8,656 nucleotides of DNA. Origin: an uncultured Propionibacteriaceae bacterium. GTDB lineage: Bacteria; Actinomycetota; Actinomycetes; Propionibacteriales; Propionibacteriaceae. The notes beneath the pieces were generated by a model. It did no database searches and had not been told where the DNA came from. It saw only the letters and a list, made by a program, of their open reading frames with translations. A program made the translations under genes and the position numbers. The stretch is from the NCBI GenBank assembly GCA_937988865.1, contig CALKHV010000130.1, forward strand, positions 1 to 8,656, given 5' to 3'. Every line of letters starts with the position of its first letter. The stretch's first letter is position 1. Of the stretch, positions 1-6,189 are shown in pieces.

Positions 1-174
1 CTCCGCGACGACGGCGTCCCCCACGTCATCCCCCCGAAACGCGTCGACCCCCGACAACTTCCACGACTCCACGCCCGCTTCCAGAGCCGAACGCCCGCGG
101 CAGAGCACCCCGCGTCCACAGAAGGGGCAACGCAGAACCCCACCCACCTGGAGACCTCACCAGCGTGGCGGTAG
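1..174 (+). CDS. C-terminal end of a probable DUF222/HNH endonuclease (13E12-type) protein, partial
   Basis: Frame 1 is open from the window edge to TAG at 172-174, giving the last 57 residues of a protein. It opens with LRDDGVPHVIPPKRVDP and continues with an Arg/His-rich stretch (RQLPRLHARFQSR). From memory of the family, this resembles the end of the HNH nuclease domain in actinobacterial DUF222 proteins, where a GxPxxxPPxxxDPxxxPRxxxR-like run follows the catalytic HNH motif. The HNH residues themselves lie outside the window. The remaining tail is polar and low in complexity. DUF222/HNH proteins are multicopy in many actinobacteria and their role is not settled. The gene converges with the membrane-protein gene to its right, with only five bases between the two stop codons. 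The family call rests on a short motif and is moderate. Confidence 0.55.
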   Translation, partial: LRDDGVPHVIPPKRVDPRQLPRLHARFQSRTPAAEHPASTEGATQNPTHLETSPAWR

Positions 175-179
175 TCGGG

Positions 180-1004
180 TCAGAACGCGAAGACCGTCAT
201 GAACGGCAGGAGCGCCACCATCAGGCCGGTGCTCATCCAGAACATGCCGAGGTTCATGGCGGCGTCGTGGAGGCGTCCGAGGCGCTGAAGGGGCGAACCG
301 ACCGGCTGGGGCTCGTGGCAGCCGGCCACTTCGAGGAGCGGACGCGCGACGTCCCGGTCAAGTGCGACCGCCGTCCCACCTGAGGTCATCGCCGCAGTCA
401 TCGCGGCGTGGTCGTGCTGGCCGTGGACCTCGTGAGCAGGGTCGTGGTGGGCATGATCGTGGTGGTCGCTCGCCTCCAGCGCCTGCGTCCGGGCCGGTGC
501 CACGGCCTCGATGAGGGACCTGACCCCTGCATACAGCAACCACGCCATGAACGGGACGCCGATCAATGCGACCGTCCAGAGCACGCCTCCGGCCTTGCTC
601 TCCTCCGCCACCCAGGCAGCCATACCGGTGCCCATGTGTGGCATCTTCACACTCATCGCGATGAGGTGCCACGTCATGGCGGCGAACATGGTGGCGTGGC
701 CGGCGAAGTGGGCCGCGAGGGAGCGGTCGGCACGCTCCTTCGCCGCGAGCCACACGAACCAGACCACCGAGAGGGCCTGGGTGAGGGTGATCAAGGGCAG
801 CGGGACGACTTTCACGAGCGGCTGCCAGACCGACCGGGAAACCATCATCAGCATGACGACCGACATCCACAGGTGGAGCAACCCTGAAATGCGGGTCCGG
901 CGGTCGGCCGGGCGCGTGAGTTGGTAGACGCCCCACCCCGTGGTGTAGGCGAACATCACCAGGAGGCCGACGAACTTCACCGGCGTCGCGCTGAACGTGA
1001 ACAT
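180..1004 (-). CDS. DUF5134-type polytopic membrane protein with His-rich loop
   Basis: A 274-residue integral membrane protein with about six hydrophobic segments, near residues 9-28, 41-56, 65-88, 97-118, 139-162 and 248-272. The fourth segment and its edge carry regularly spaced His and Met (H99, H103, M106, M110, H113, M117, M121, H123, M124). The loop between segments five and six holds a His/Asp cluster at 180-199 (HHDHAHHDPAHEVHGQHDH) followed by Met residues. This layout resembles actinobacterial DUF5134 proteins. His/Met spacing of this kind usually suits a soft metal such as copper, but no function is proven and the metal link is inferred. The ATG at 1004 is preceded by GGAGG at 1013-1009, four bases away, which supports this start. 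It appears to be a single gene, 254 bases downstream of higA on the same strand. Confidence 0.6.
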   Translation of the reverse strand: MFTFSATPVKFVGLLVMFAYTTGWGVYQLTRPADRRTRISGLLHLWMSVVMLMMVSRSVWQPLVKVVPLPLITLTQALSVVWFVWLAAKERADRSLAAHFAGHATMFAAMTWHLIAMSVKMPHMGTGMAAWVAEESKAGGVLWTVALIGVPFMAWLLYAGVRSLIEAVAPARTQALEASDHHDHAHHDPAHEVHGQHDHAAMTAAMTSGGTAVALDRDVARPLLEVAGCHEPQPVGSPLQRLGRLHDAAMNLGMFWMSTGLMVALLPFMTVFAF

Positions 1005-1035
1005 GGTCCCTCCGAGGTCGCTGGCTGCGGATCTC

Positions 1036-1078
1036 GCCCGATCGGGCCAGGAGTGGCGTAGTCAGGACACCACCTGGC
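1036..1078 (-). promoter_or_regulatory. Palindrome and imperfect hairpin in the leader of the membrane-protein gene
   Basis: A perfect 12-base palindrome, GCCCGATCGGGC, lies at 1036-1047. Beside it is an imperfect stem: GCCAGG at 1046-1051 pairs with CCTGGC at 1073-1078, extended by TGG/CCA after a two-base bulge. Both sit 30 to 75 bases upstream of the start codon. They could be an operator or a leader structure. In DNA this GC-rich, short palindromes arise by chance, so the call is weak. I see no good -35/-10 pair close to it, and the rest of the gap 1005-1258 holds no recognisable gene. Confidence 0.2.
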
Positions 1079-1202
1079 GGGGACAGACATTGACAAGACT
1101 CGACCACCCCGGGCATCGTCGCGCGGGCGGTCGGTGACACGAACGCTACTCGCCACACCGGCCGGGGAACGCGCGTCCCGGGCTGGAGACCTCGACCCGC
1201 AC

Positions 1203-1218
1203 TGTGGCATTGGTCACA
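1203..1218. promoter_or_regulatory. Crp/GlxR- or Rex-like binding site
   Basis: On the minus strand the sequence reads TGTGA-CCAATG-CCACA, one mismatch from the TGTGA-N6-TCACA consensus of Crp/GlxR regulators. With the preceding T it is also close to the Rex consensus TTGTGA-N6-TCACAA. It lies downstream of higA and about 200 bases upstream of the membrane-protein gene, the only gene it could plausibly control. Which regulator binds, if any, cannot be told from sequence alone. Confidence 0.3.
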
Positions 1219-1258
1219 AAGACCCGTGTCCAGGGGAGGCACGAGTCGACTCTGGAGG

Positions 1259-1546
1259 TCAGGCAACCGGATTGAGGCGCCGCACCGTGGGAGGGCCCGA
1301 GGCTCGCTCCGCGGCAAGATCGTGGGCCGACTGCAACGCCAGCCAGACACGGGCGGTTCCCACGCCAGCCTCCTCCAACCGCACGGCGAGGTTGGGGCTC
1401 ACACGGGCATGACCATGCAGCACCCTGCTCAGTGCGACCCTGGAGATCCCCAGACGAGATGCCGCTTCTCCGACGCTCAGCCCGAGGTCGGCGAGGACGT
1501 CCTCACGCAGGATCTCACCGGGGTGCACCGGGTTCTTCAACACCAT
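1259..1546 (-). CDS. higA: HigA-family antitoxin (XRE-type helix-turn-helix)
   Basis: A 95-residue antitoxin of a type II toxin-antitoxin module. It neutralises HigB by direct binding and, in characterised modules, represses the shared promoter. The N-terminus has the HigA hallmark NPVHPGEILREDVL at residues 5-18. The helix-turn-helix spans about 22-61 (LSVGEAASRLGIS, then RVALSRVLHG as the recognition region). The end (VWLALQSAHDLAAER) matches the usual HigA C-terminal helix. The ATG at 1546 has GGAGG at 1554-1550 just upstream. It starts 12 bases after the higB stop, so the two are almost certainly one transcript in the usual toxin-first order. Length is normal for the family and nothing looks broken. 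Confidence 0.92.
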   Translation of the reverse strand: MVLKNPVHPGEILREDVLADLGLSVGEAASRLGISRVALSRVLHGHARVSPNLAVRLEEAGVGTARVWLALQSAHDLAAERASGPPTVRRLNPVA

Positions 1547-1558
1547 GTCCCTCCTTCC

Positions 1559-1837
1559 TCAGTGGTAGTCCTGATAGTCGACGAGTTCAACGTCGCTGTC
1601 GACGAATCTGAACGTCACCCGCCAGTTGCCATTCACCCAGATCGACCAGTGACCGGCGAGATCGCCCTTCAGTTGGTGCGTCCTGAACGACGGGATCGCA
1701 AGGTCGACGGAGGTCGTGGCCACATCGAGCAGGGACAGGATTCGCACGAGCTTCGGAACATGGTCCGCCTGGACGCCCTGCTTCGAACCATCGCGATACA
1801 GCCTCTCCAGACCTTTGTGCCGGAAGCTGACGATCAC
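1559..1837 (-). CDS. higB: HigB-family toxin (RelE superfamily mRNA interferase)
   Basis: A 92-residue toxin of the RelE/HigB fold. Members cleave mRNA in the ribosomal A site and stop translation until HigA is restored. The start (VIVSFRHKGLERLYRDGS), the centre (HQLKGDLAGHW) and the end (VNGNWRVTFRF, then VDYQDYH) are all typical. The residues known to be catalytic in Proteus vulgaris HigB, also 92 residues long, fall at the same numbers here: H54, D90, Y91 and the C-terminal H92. The toxin therefore looks active. The GTG at 1837 is chosen because the family begins at this residue. There is no Shine-Dalgarno sequence ahead of it; instead a -10 element sits seven bases upstream, which points to a leaderless message. 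Downstream comes higA after a 12-base gap. Confidence 0.92.
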   Translation of the reverse strand: MIVSFRHKGLERLYRDGSKQGVQADHVPKLVRILSLLDVATTSVDLAIPSFRTHQLKGDLAGHWSIWVNGNWRVTFRFVDSDVELVDYQDYH

Positions 1838-1844
1838 ACCCCCG

Positions 1845-1873
1845 ACTGTATCGCGTAACGATACGCGACACAA
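1845..1873 (-). promoter_or_regulatory. higBA promoter, probably giving a leaderless transcript
   Basis: Reading leftward, a -35-like TTGTGT (1873-1868) and a -10-like TACAGT (1850-1845) are separated by exactly 17 bases. Seven bases after the -10 comes the GTG of higB at 1837, so transcription would begin at or next to the start codon. This fits the absence of a Shine-Dalgarno sequence. Leaderless messages are common in actinobacteria. The element match is moderate; the spacing and position are the strong points. Confidence 0.6.
1848..1868. promoter_or_regulatory. Overlapping palindromes, probable HigA operator
   Basis: Two perfect inverted repeats overlap: TCGCGTA-ACGA-TACGCGA at 1851-1868 and GTATCG-CGTAA-CGATAC at 1848-1864. 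Together they fill the whole spacer between the -35 and -10 elements of higBA. Repressor binding there would block RNA polymerase, as expected for HigA autoregulation. That HigA is the binder is inferred from position. Confidence 0.55.
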
Positions 1874-1901
1874 GAGCGCGACACCGCGAGAAGCACCCCA
1901 C

Positions 1902-2039
1902 GGGAGTGCGCCCGAGGAACCCGGCACGGCACGCCTCGATGACCACGTCGGGTCCGGAGACCACGGACAGCGGCACCAGGACCACCGGCAGGCGCAGGCG
2001 TCCGAGAAGCGACGCGGGCAGTGCCGCGGCCGGCGCCTC
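1902..2039 (-). pseudogene. N-terminal remnant of a nitronate monooxygenase (2-nitropropane dioxygenase family) gene
   Basis: Leftward, in the frame whose codons end at 1983, the translation runs ALPASLLGRLRLPVVLVPLS and then VVSGPDVVIEACRAGFLGR. This strongly resembles the first strand and helix of the flavin-dependent nitronate monooxygenases, which begin with a pattern like LRLPVxxAPMxxVSGPxLVIAACRAGxxG. Resemblance stops near base 1905, after the GFLGR; the conserved FPxxNAR continuation is absent and the frame runs on as unrelated sequence across the higB region. No ATG or GTG opens the frame before the conserved part, and it overlaps the stop of the beta-oxidation gene. It therefore looks like the 5' stub of a gene once coupled to that enzyme and cut when the higBA module arrived. 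No C-terminal part was found between higA and the membrane-protein gene. Confidence 0.55.
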
Positions 2040-4365
2040 AGTTGGCCAGCGGACGATTGGTGGCGAGCAGGTGCCGGACGCGTTCCTGGTTCGCGGGACG
2101 CACGAGCAGGTCGACGGCTACGGCGATCTCGCGGGCGAGCAACTCGTCCTCGGTTGCCGTCTCGGCTGACCCGGCGCCGGTCAGCATCCCGCCCAGCCCG
2201 GCGACGATGGCGCGGTCGGTCGCGGACGCCTGCGACCACTCCGCGTCCAGAGGCCCTGCTTCCGGGTCGTGCAACGGGAGCGGCGCGTGCGCCGGCGTGG
2301 TCCAATCGGACGCGAGCAGGTCGAGAGCCACCGCCTTCGCCTCGGCCAGCACCCGGCCGGCGGACGCGACCACCTCGTCGGATTCGCGCAGGAGGTGCCA
2401 CTGGCCCGCCTGCCAGGCCGACGAGCTGACCTCACAGCTGGAGGTCACGGCGAACGCGGACGCCGCCGGGTCCGGCTCCCCCGCCGCCGTGGCGCGCACC
2501 AGGCTCTGGACGACGCCGCCCCAGCACGGGATCAGGCCGACGGTCCGTTCCGGGAAGCCCGCGTGCAGTTCGGCGTGGGCGACGATCCGGTCGGCGGTCA
2601 TCATCAGCTCGGTGCCCCCGCCCAGCGCGAAGCCGCGCGCAGCGGCCACGACCGGGAACGGAGCGTTGCGCAGGGCGTGGAAGGCCTGCTGACCGCGACG
2701 CGCGAACCCTCTCAGGCCGTCGAGGTCGCCGGCGTCCAGGTGACGGACGAAGCTGCCGAGGTCGGCTCCCGCGGAGAATGCGCGCGGGTGGTCGGAACCG
2801 ATGACCAGCGCCCGGAACGCCCCGGACGTCCCCAGCTCGGTCGCCTGCTCGACCATGTCGAGGACGCCCGCGTCGCAGGTGTTCATCTTGGTGCGCAGCG
2901 CGAGGCACGCGACGCCGTCCCCGAGGTCGACCAGCGCGGCGGACGCGTTCTCGGCGATCGTCCCCTGCGCGCGCTCGGCGTCCGCGACGGTGAGGGCACC
3001 CTGGGGACGCCGACGCCGACGGACTTCACCGTCCGACCCGAGGACAGAGTCCGGGTCGGGGTAGAAGCCGCCAACCTCGGCGGCGCGGGTGAGAAGCGCG
3101 GGAACCTCGCGTCCGGACACCGCGAAGCGGTCGGCGAGGGCCTGCGCACCGACCGTGTCGGCCAGCGCGAACGGGCCCTTCACCCAGGCGTACCCGAGTC
3201 GCATCCCGTCGTCGACGGCCTCGACGTCATCGGCAACCTCGGGCGCGATGGCGCAGGCGTACTCGAGGACGGCCGCGAAGACCTCCCAGGCGTAGCGTCC
3301 GCCGGGACTGTCGGTGGCGAGCACCGACGCCAGGTCCTTCACCGACGCCGCCGGGTCGTCCGGCGTCCGGCGCGGTCGGTACTCCAGGGACGCAAGGTCG
3401 AGCACCTCGTCGACCTTCTCACCGGCCGGATTCCTGCGCCGGTGGAAACCGCCGGGGCCCTGACGTCCGACAAGCCCGTTCGCGAGCAGGTGGGTGAAGA
3501 CCGGGTCGGCCTGCAGGTCGTAGCGGTGACACGCGTCGGACGCGGGAAGGGCCTGCGTCAGCACCGGCCACAGCAGGGGGACGAGATTGATGCCCACGAG
3601 GTCGAAGAGCCCGAACACGCCCGTCCGGGGGACACCGAATGGGCGCGACATCACGGCGTCCGCAGTCTCGACGTCGAGACCGGCCCGGAACGCCTCCAGC
3701 GCTGCGACGGCCATCCAGTGGCTGCCGAGCCGGTTCGCGATGAAGCCGGGGGTGTCGCGGCACTGCAGGACGGTCTTGCCCAGCTGCCGGTCACCCACCG
3801 CGGCGACGCGGGCATGGGACGCGGGGTCGGTCGACTCGCCGGTCACGACCTCGAGCAGCTCCATGGTGCGGGGCGGGTTGAAGAAGTGGGTGATGGTGAA
3901 GTCGCGGGCGAACGCCTCGGAATGGCCGCGCACCAACTCGTGGACGGGGATTCCGGACGTGTTCGACGACACCAGCGTCCCCGGGCGCCGCACCTGGTCG
4001 ACCTGCTCGTACAGCGCGTGTTTGACCTGTGGGTCTTCGAAGACGGCTTCGATGATCCAGTCGGCGTCCGAGCAGGCCGAGAGGTCGTCCTCGACCGTGC
4101 CCGGGGTCACCCGGGCGGCGAACTCGGGAAGCATGAACCCGCCGCCGATGAGCTGGCGCGCGATCCCGGCGTCGGCGAGCGAGGTCCGTTCGTTCCCGCC
4201 GTTCCCGTCGGTGGCCCGGTCGAGCAGGGTGACCTCGATCCCGCAGTTGGCCAGGTGGGCCGCGATGCCCGCGCCCATGGTCCCGGCACCGACCACCACG
4301 GCCCGGCGCACCGGTGCGAAGTCGTTCGCCAGGGGGACGCGGGGCTGGCGGTCGGCGATGGTCAT
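2038..4365 (-). CDS. Bifunctional 3-hydroxyacyl-CoA dehydrogenase / enoyl-CoA hydratase (FadN-like)
   Basis: A 775-residue cytosolic enzyme carrying the middle two steps of fatty acid beta-oxidation: hydration of 2-enoyl-CoA and NAD-dependent oxidation of 3-hydroxyacyl-CoA. The dehydrogenase comes first. Its NAD-binding glycines are in VVVGAGTMGAG (23-33), followed by SSNTSG (133-138), the catalytic H160 in THFFNP and DTPGF (204-208) leading into the C-terminal dehydrogenase domain. The crotonase domain occupies about 475-630, with oxyanion-hole segments AFSAGAD (529-535) and ALGGGTELM (580-588) and both catalytic glutamates, E586 and E606. This domain order matches Bacillus FadN rather than E. 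coli FadB, where the hydratase is N-terminal. The ATG at 4365 has AGGAGG at 4376-4371, five bases upstream. The frame stays open to 4536, but those codons lack homology and cross the promoter region. No thiolase partner is visible in the window. Confidence 0.9.
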   Translation of the reverse strand: MTIADRQPRVPLANDFAPVRRAVVVGAGTMGAGIAAHLANCGIEVTLLDRATDGNGGNERTSLADAGIARQLIGGGFMLPEFAARVTPGTVEDDLSACSDADWIIEAVFEDPQVKHALYEQVDQVRRPGTLVSSNTSGIPVHELVRGHSEAFARDFTITHFFNPPRTMELLEVVTGESTDPASHARVAAVGDRQLGKTVLQCRDTPGFIANRLGSHWMAVAALEAFRAGLDVETADAVMSRPFGVPRTGVFGLFDLVGINLVPLLWPVLTQALPASDACHRYDLQADPVFTHLLANGLVGRQGPGGFHRRRNPAGEKVDEVLDLASLEYRPRRTPDDPAASVKDLASVLATDSPGGRYAWEVFAAVLEYACAIAPEVADDVEAVDDGMRLGYAWVKGPFALADTVGAQALADRFAVSGREVPALLTRAAEVGGFYPDPDSVLGSDGEVRRRRRPQGALTVADAERAQGTIAENASAALVDLGDGVACLALRTKMNTCDAGVLDMVEQATELGTSGAFRALVIGSDHPRAFSAGADLGSFVRHLDAGDLDGLRGFARRGQQAFHALRNAPFPVVAAARGFALGGGTELMMTADRIVAHAELHAGFPERTVGLIPCWGGVVQSLVRATAAGEPDPAASAFAVTSSCEVSSSAWQAGQWHLLRESDEVVASAGRVLAEAKAVALDLLASDWTTPAHAPLPLHDPEAGPLDAEWSQASATDRAIVAGLGGMLTGAGSAETATEDELLAREIAVAVDLLVRPANQERVRHLLATNRPLAN

Positions 4366-4408
4366 GTCACCCTCCTGGGCGTCGAGTGAGAGGCAGGACG
4401 ATCTCTCG

Positions 4409-4433
4409 ACCCTAACGCTCGCGGTGTACCGCG
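4409..4433 (-). promoter_or_regulatory. Putative promoter and palindromic operator of the beta-oxidation gene
   Basis: A perfect inverted repeat CGCGGT-GT-ACCGCG lies at 4420-4433. Just downstream on the minus strand is a -10-like TAGGGT (4414-4409), which would start transcription near 4402 and give a leader of about 37 bases containing the AGGAGG site. The palindrome would overlap RNA polymerase contacts, as operators of TetR- or GntR-type fatty acid regulators often do. No convincing -35 hexamer is present, and the regulator is unknown. Confidence 0.35.
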
Positions 4434-4490
4434 GTGCCGCTTTACCGGGGTGGAGCGACCTCGAGCCGAGGCCCGGACGGCCCGGGACCC

Positions 4491-4519
4491 TTGTCTTCGG
4501 CGGGGCTGACTGCCACAGT
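4491..4519 (+). promoter_or_regulatory. Putative leaderless promoter of the 528-residue gene
   Basis: A -35-like TTGTCT (4491-4496), a 17-base spacer and a -10-like CACAGT (4514-4519) end five bases before the ATG at 4525. There is no Shine-Dalgarno sequence before that ATG. The spacing mirrors that of the higB promoter, again suggesting that transcription starts at the initiation codon. Confidence 0.4.
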
Positions 4520-4524
4520 GAGCC

Positions 4525-6111
4525 ATGGGCGATCAAGACAACGTGGTGCGCTACTCCCTCGCAGAATCGGTACTGACGTTCGACGCCACGGTCGACTACA
4601 CGACCGACACCTACGCCGATGGCGAGCAGGCCGGGCGTCCGACCACCGAGGTCACCCTCGGGGTGCGCGGCTCGTCCGACTCACTCTCCCTCGATCTCGA
4701 CGACGAGAGCGGCAACAGCGAATTCTCGGTCACCCTCACCCCCGACCAGCGGTTGGCCACCCTGTCATTCAAGACGGTGGGCGCGGGCGGGCAGGTCGTC
4801 CAGTCGGTCGGGACGCTGATCGGCGTGGTCGCAGCGGCCGCAGCGGGTCTGCGTCCGGGGGGTTTGAGACCGGCCGCTCCCCGTCCCGCGGACCGCGAAC
4901 CCACCAACGACAACACCAAACGTCCGAAGGTCACCCCCGAGGAGAGGGCGCGCGCCGCGTGGGACGCGTCCCACGAGACGGAGGCCGCACTGATCGCCGG
5001 TTACCGAACGCTCATCACGGATCAGGCGAACGCGCTCCTCGCGCGTCGGCAGCGCCTCCTCGAAGCGCAGCCCGCCGACGAGCGCGATCTGCTCGCCTCC
5101 ATCGGACGGCTCCAGCGCGTCCTCGAGGAGTCCCGCGACGAACTCGCACGGCTGGAGTCGTTGTACAAGGGGTGGCGGGCGGGCACGATCACGCGGCGAA
5201 CGGTGAGCCACGTCGAGCACCTGACGATCGCCGACCTGCCCGTCGCCGCACCCGGCGCCACCCTCGACCCTGAGACGCTGGGCGAACGGGCACGGCAGGT
5301 CTGGGACGCGACCGGCGCGATGGTCCAGGTCGAGCAGTGGGCCGCCCCGGCCCCGGCGCCCGTGGTCGAGAAGGTGCCGGCACGCACCTTCGGGGAGCAG
5401 TACGCCAGCGTCCGCGCCGAACCGGTCTCACTGGACGAGCGGGTGGTGTGGCGAGTCGCGCGTCCGGTCACCCTGAGCGTGTGGACGCGGACGTCCGCGG
5501 GGGTCGAGTTGACCCGGCGCTTCCCGGCGCGAGTGCTGGACGCCGCGAGTGAGGTGCGCTCCATCCCGCTTGAGGACAGGTTCTTCGGTGAGGAGTCCGT
5601 CGAGATCCACTTCGACGCGGACGGCAACCTGTCCAGCGTCGGAGGCAAGGCGACGAGCGCGGTCGCGTCCTTCCTCGAATCGCTCGGCACGGTGCCCGAG
5701 AGCGTCGCGGGCGGCATCGCCACCGCCCTCAAGGCCCGGACCGACCTGGCGAGCATCGCGGACGCCGCCGACGTCCGACGGGTGGCCGCCGCCAAACGCC
5801 AACTCGAACAACTGCAGGCAGAACTCGACCTCAAGGGGTTGGCGGCCACCAGCGACGACGTGGCCAGACTGGCGAGCCTCACCCAGCAGGTGTCGATCGC
5901 CGAAGCGGAGGGCACCTTGGCCCCTCCCAGTGAGACGGCCCGTCTGGAGGCCGAGGCGAAGCTCGTCGAAGCGAGGACCAAGCTGGCGGACGCCCACCGG
6001 ACCGAGGCGCTGGAGCAGGAAATCGGGTCGCTGCGGTCAGAGATTGCCCGGCTGGCCCTGGAGGTCGAGAAGGCGAAACTCACCGCCAAGGAGGCGGTGG
6101 ATGGCGGCTGA
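4525..6111 (+). CDS. Uncharacterised protein with duplicated segments and C-terminal coiled coil
   Basis: I do not recognise this 528-residue protein with confidence. There is no signal peptide; a hydrophobic Gly/Ala stretch at 92-108 is too weak to call as a membrane span. Residues 8-85 look beta-rich (VVRYSLAESVLTFDATVDY, later SLSLDLDDESG and FSVTLTPD). A Pro-rich linker (110-135) leads to a charged helical region (137-215). A second beta-rich section spans about 300-365 (VTLSVWT, then VEIHFDADGNLSSVGG). Residues 415-525 are heptad-like and rich in Ala, Glu, Leu and Lys, so probably a coiled coil. Two segments look repeated: ERARAAWDAS (140-149) and ERARQVWDAT (254-263). The beta parts faintly recall DUF4831 proteins of Bacteroidetes, but this is weak. 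The frame has a clean start and stop and codon use like its neighbours. It may share a transcript with the Nramp gene 78 bases downstream. Confidence 0.8.
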   Translation: MGDQDNVVRYSLAESVLTFDATVDYTTDTYADGEQAGRPTTEVTLGVRGSSDSLSLDLDDESGNSEFSVTLTPDQRLATLSFKTVGAGGQVVQSVGTLIGVVAAAAAGLRPGGLRPAAPRPADREPTNDNTKRPKVTPEERARAAWDASHETEAALIAGYRTLITDQANALLARRQRLLEAQPADERDLLASIGRLQRVLEESRDELARLESLYKGWRAGTITRRTVSHVEHLTIADLPVAAPGATLDPETLGERARQVWDATGAMVQVEQWAAPAPAPVVEKVPARTFGEQYASVRAEPVSLDERVVWRVARPVTLSVWTRTSAGVELTRRFPARVLDAASEVRSIPLEDRFFGEESVEIHFDADGNLSSVGGKATSAVASFLESLGTVPESVAGGIATALKARTDLASIADAADVRRVAAAKRQLEQLQAELDLKGLAATSDDVARLASLTQQVSIAEAEGTLAPPSETARLEAEAKLVEARTKLADAHRTEALEQEIGSLRSEIARLALEVEKAKLTAKEAVDGG

Positions 6112-6189
6112 CGTCCAACCGTCGCTGTAGGCCCATGCTGAGCGGTTACCGACTGCCCTGACGGGGTATCTGGCGGCTCAGGAGGAGTC

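Noticed and set aside
1243..1252. Ten-base palindrome GAGTCGACTC just after higA
   Set aside because: Too short to distinguish from chance, with no promoter elements around it.
1005..1258. Possible C-terminal half of the broken nitronate monooxygenase
   Set aside because: I read the leftward frames and found no monooxygenase-like motif, so a clean insertion of higBA into one gene is not supported.
358..1350. Leftward 330-codon frame overlapping the membrane protein and higA
   Set aside because: It runs through two better supported genes in another frame and translates to Pro/Arg/His-rich sequence without motifs.
1559..2401. Long N-terminal extension of higB in the same frame
   Set aside because: The family starts at the GTG at 1837, the extension is Arg-rich and crosses the end of another gene, and the promoter lies inside it.
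2269..4389. Long rightward open frame (706 codons) opposite the beta-oxidation gene
   Set aside because: It is antisense to a gene with full catalytic motifs. Its product is Arg/Gly/Val-rich with no domain pattern, as expected for an antisense frame in GC-rich DNA.
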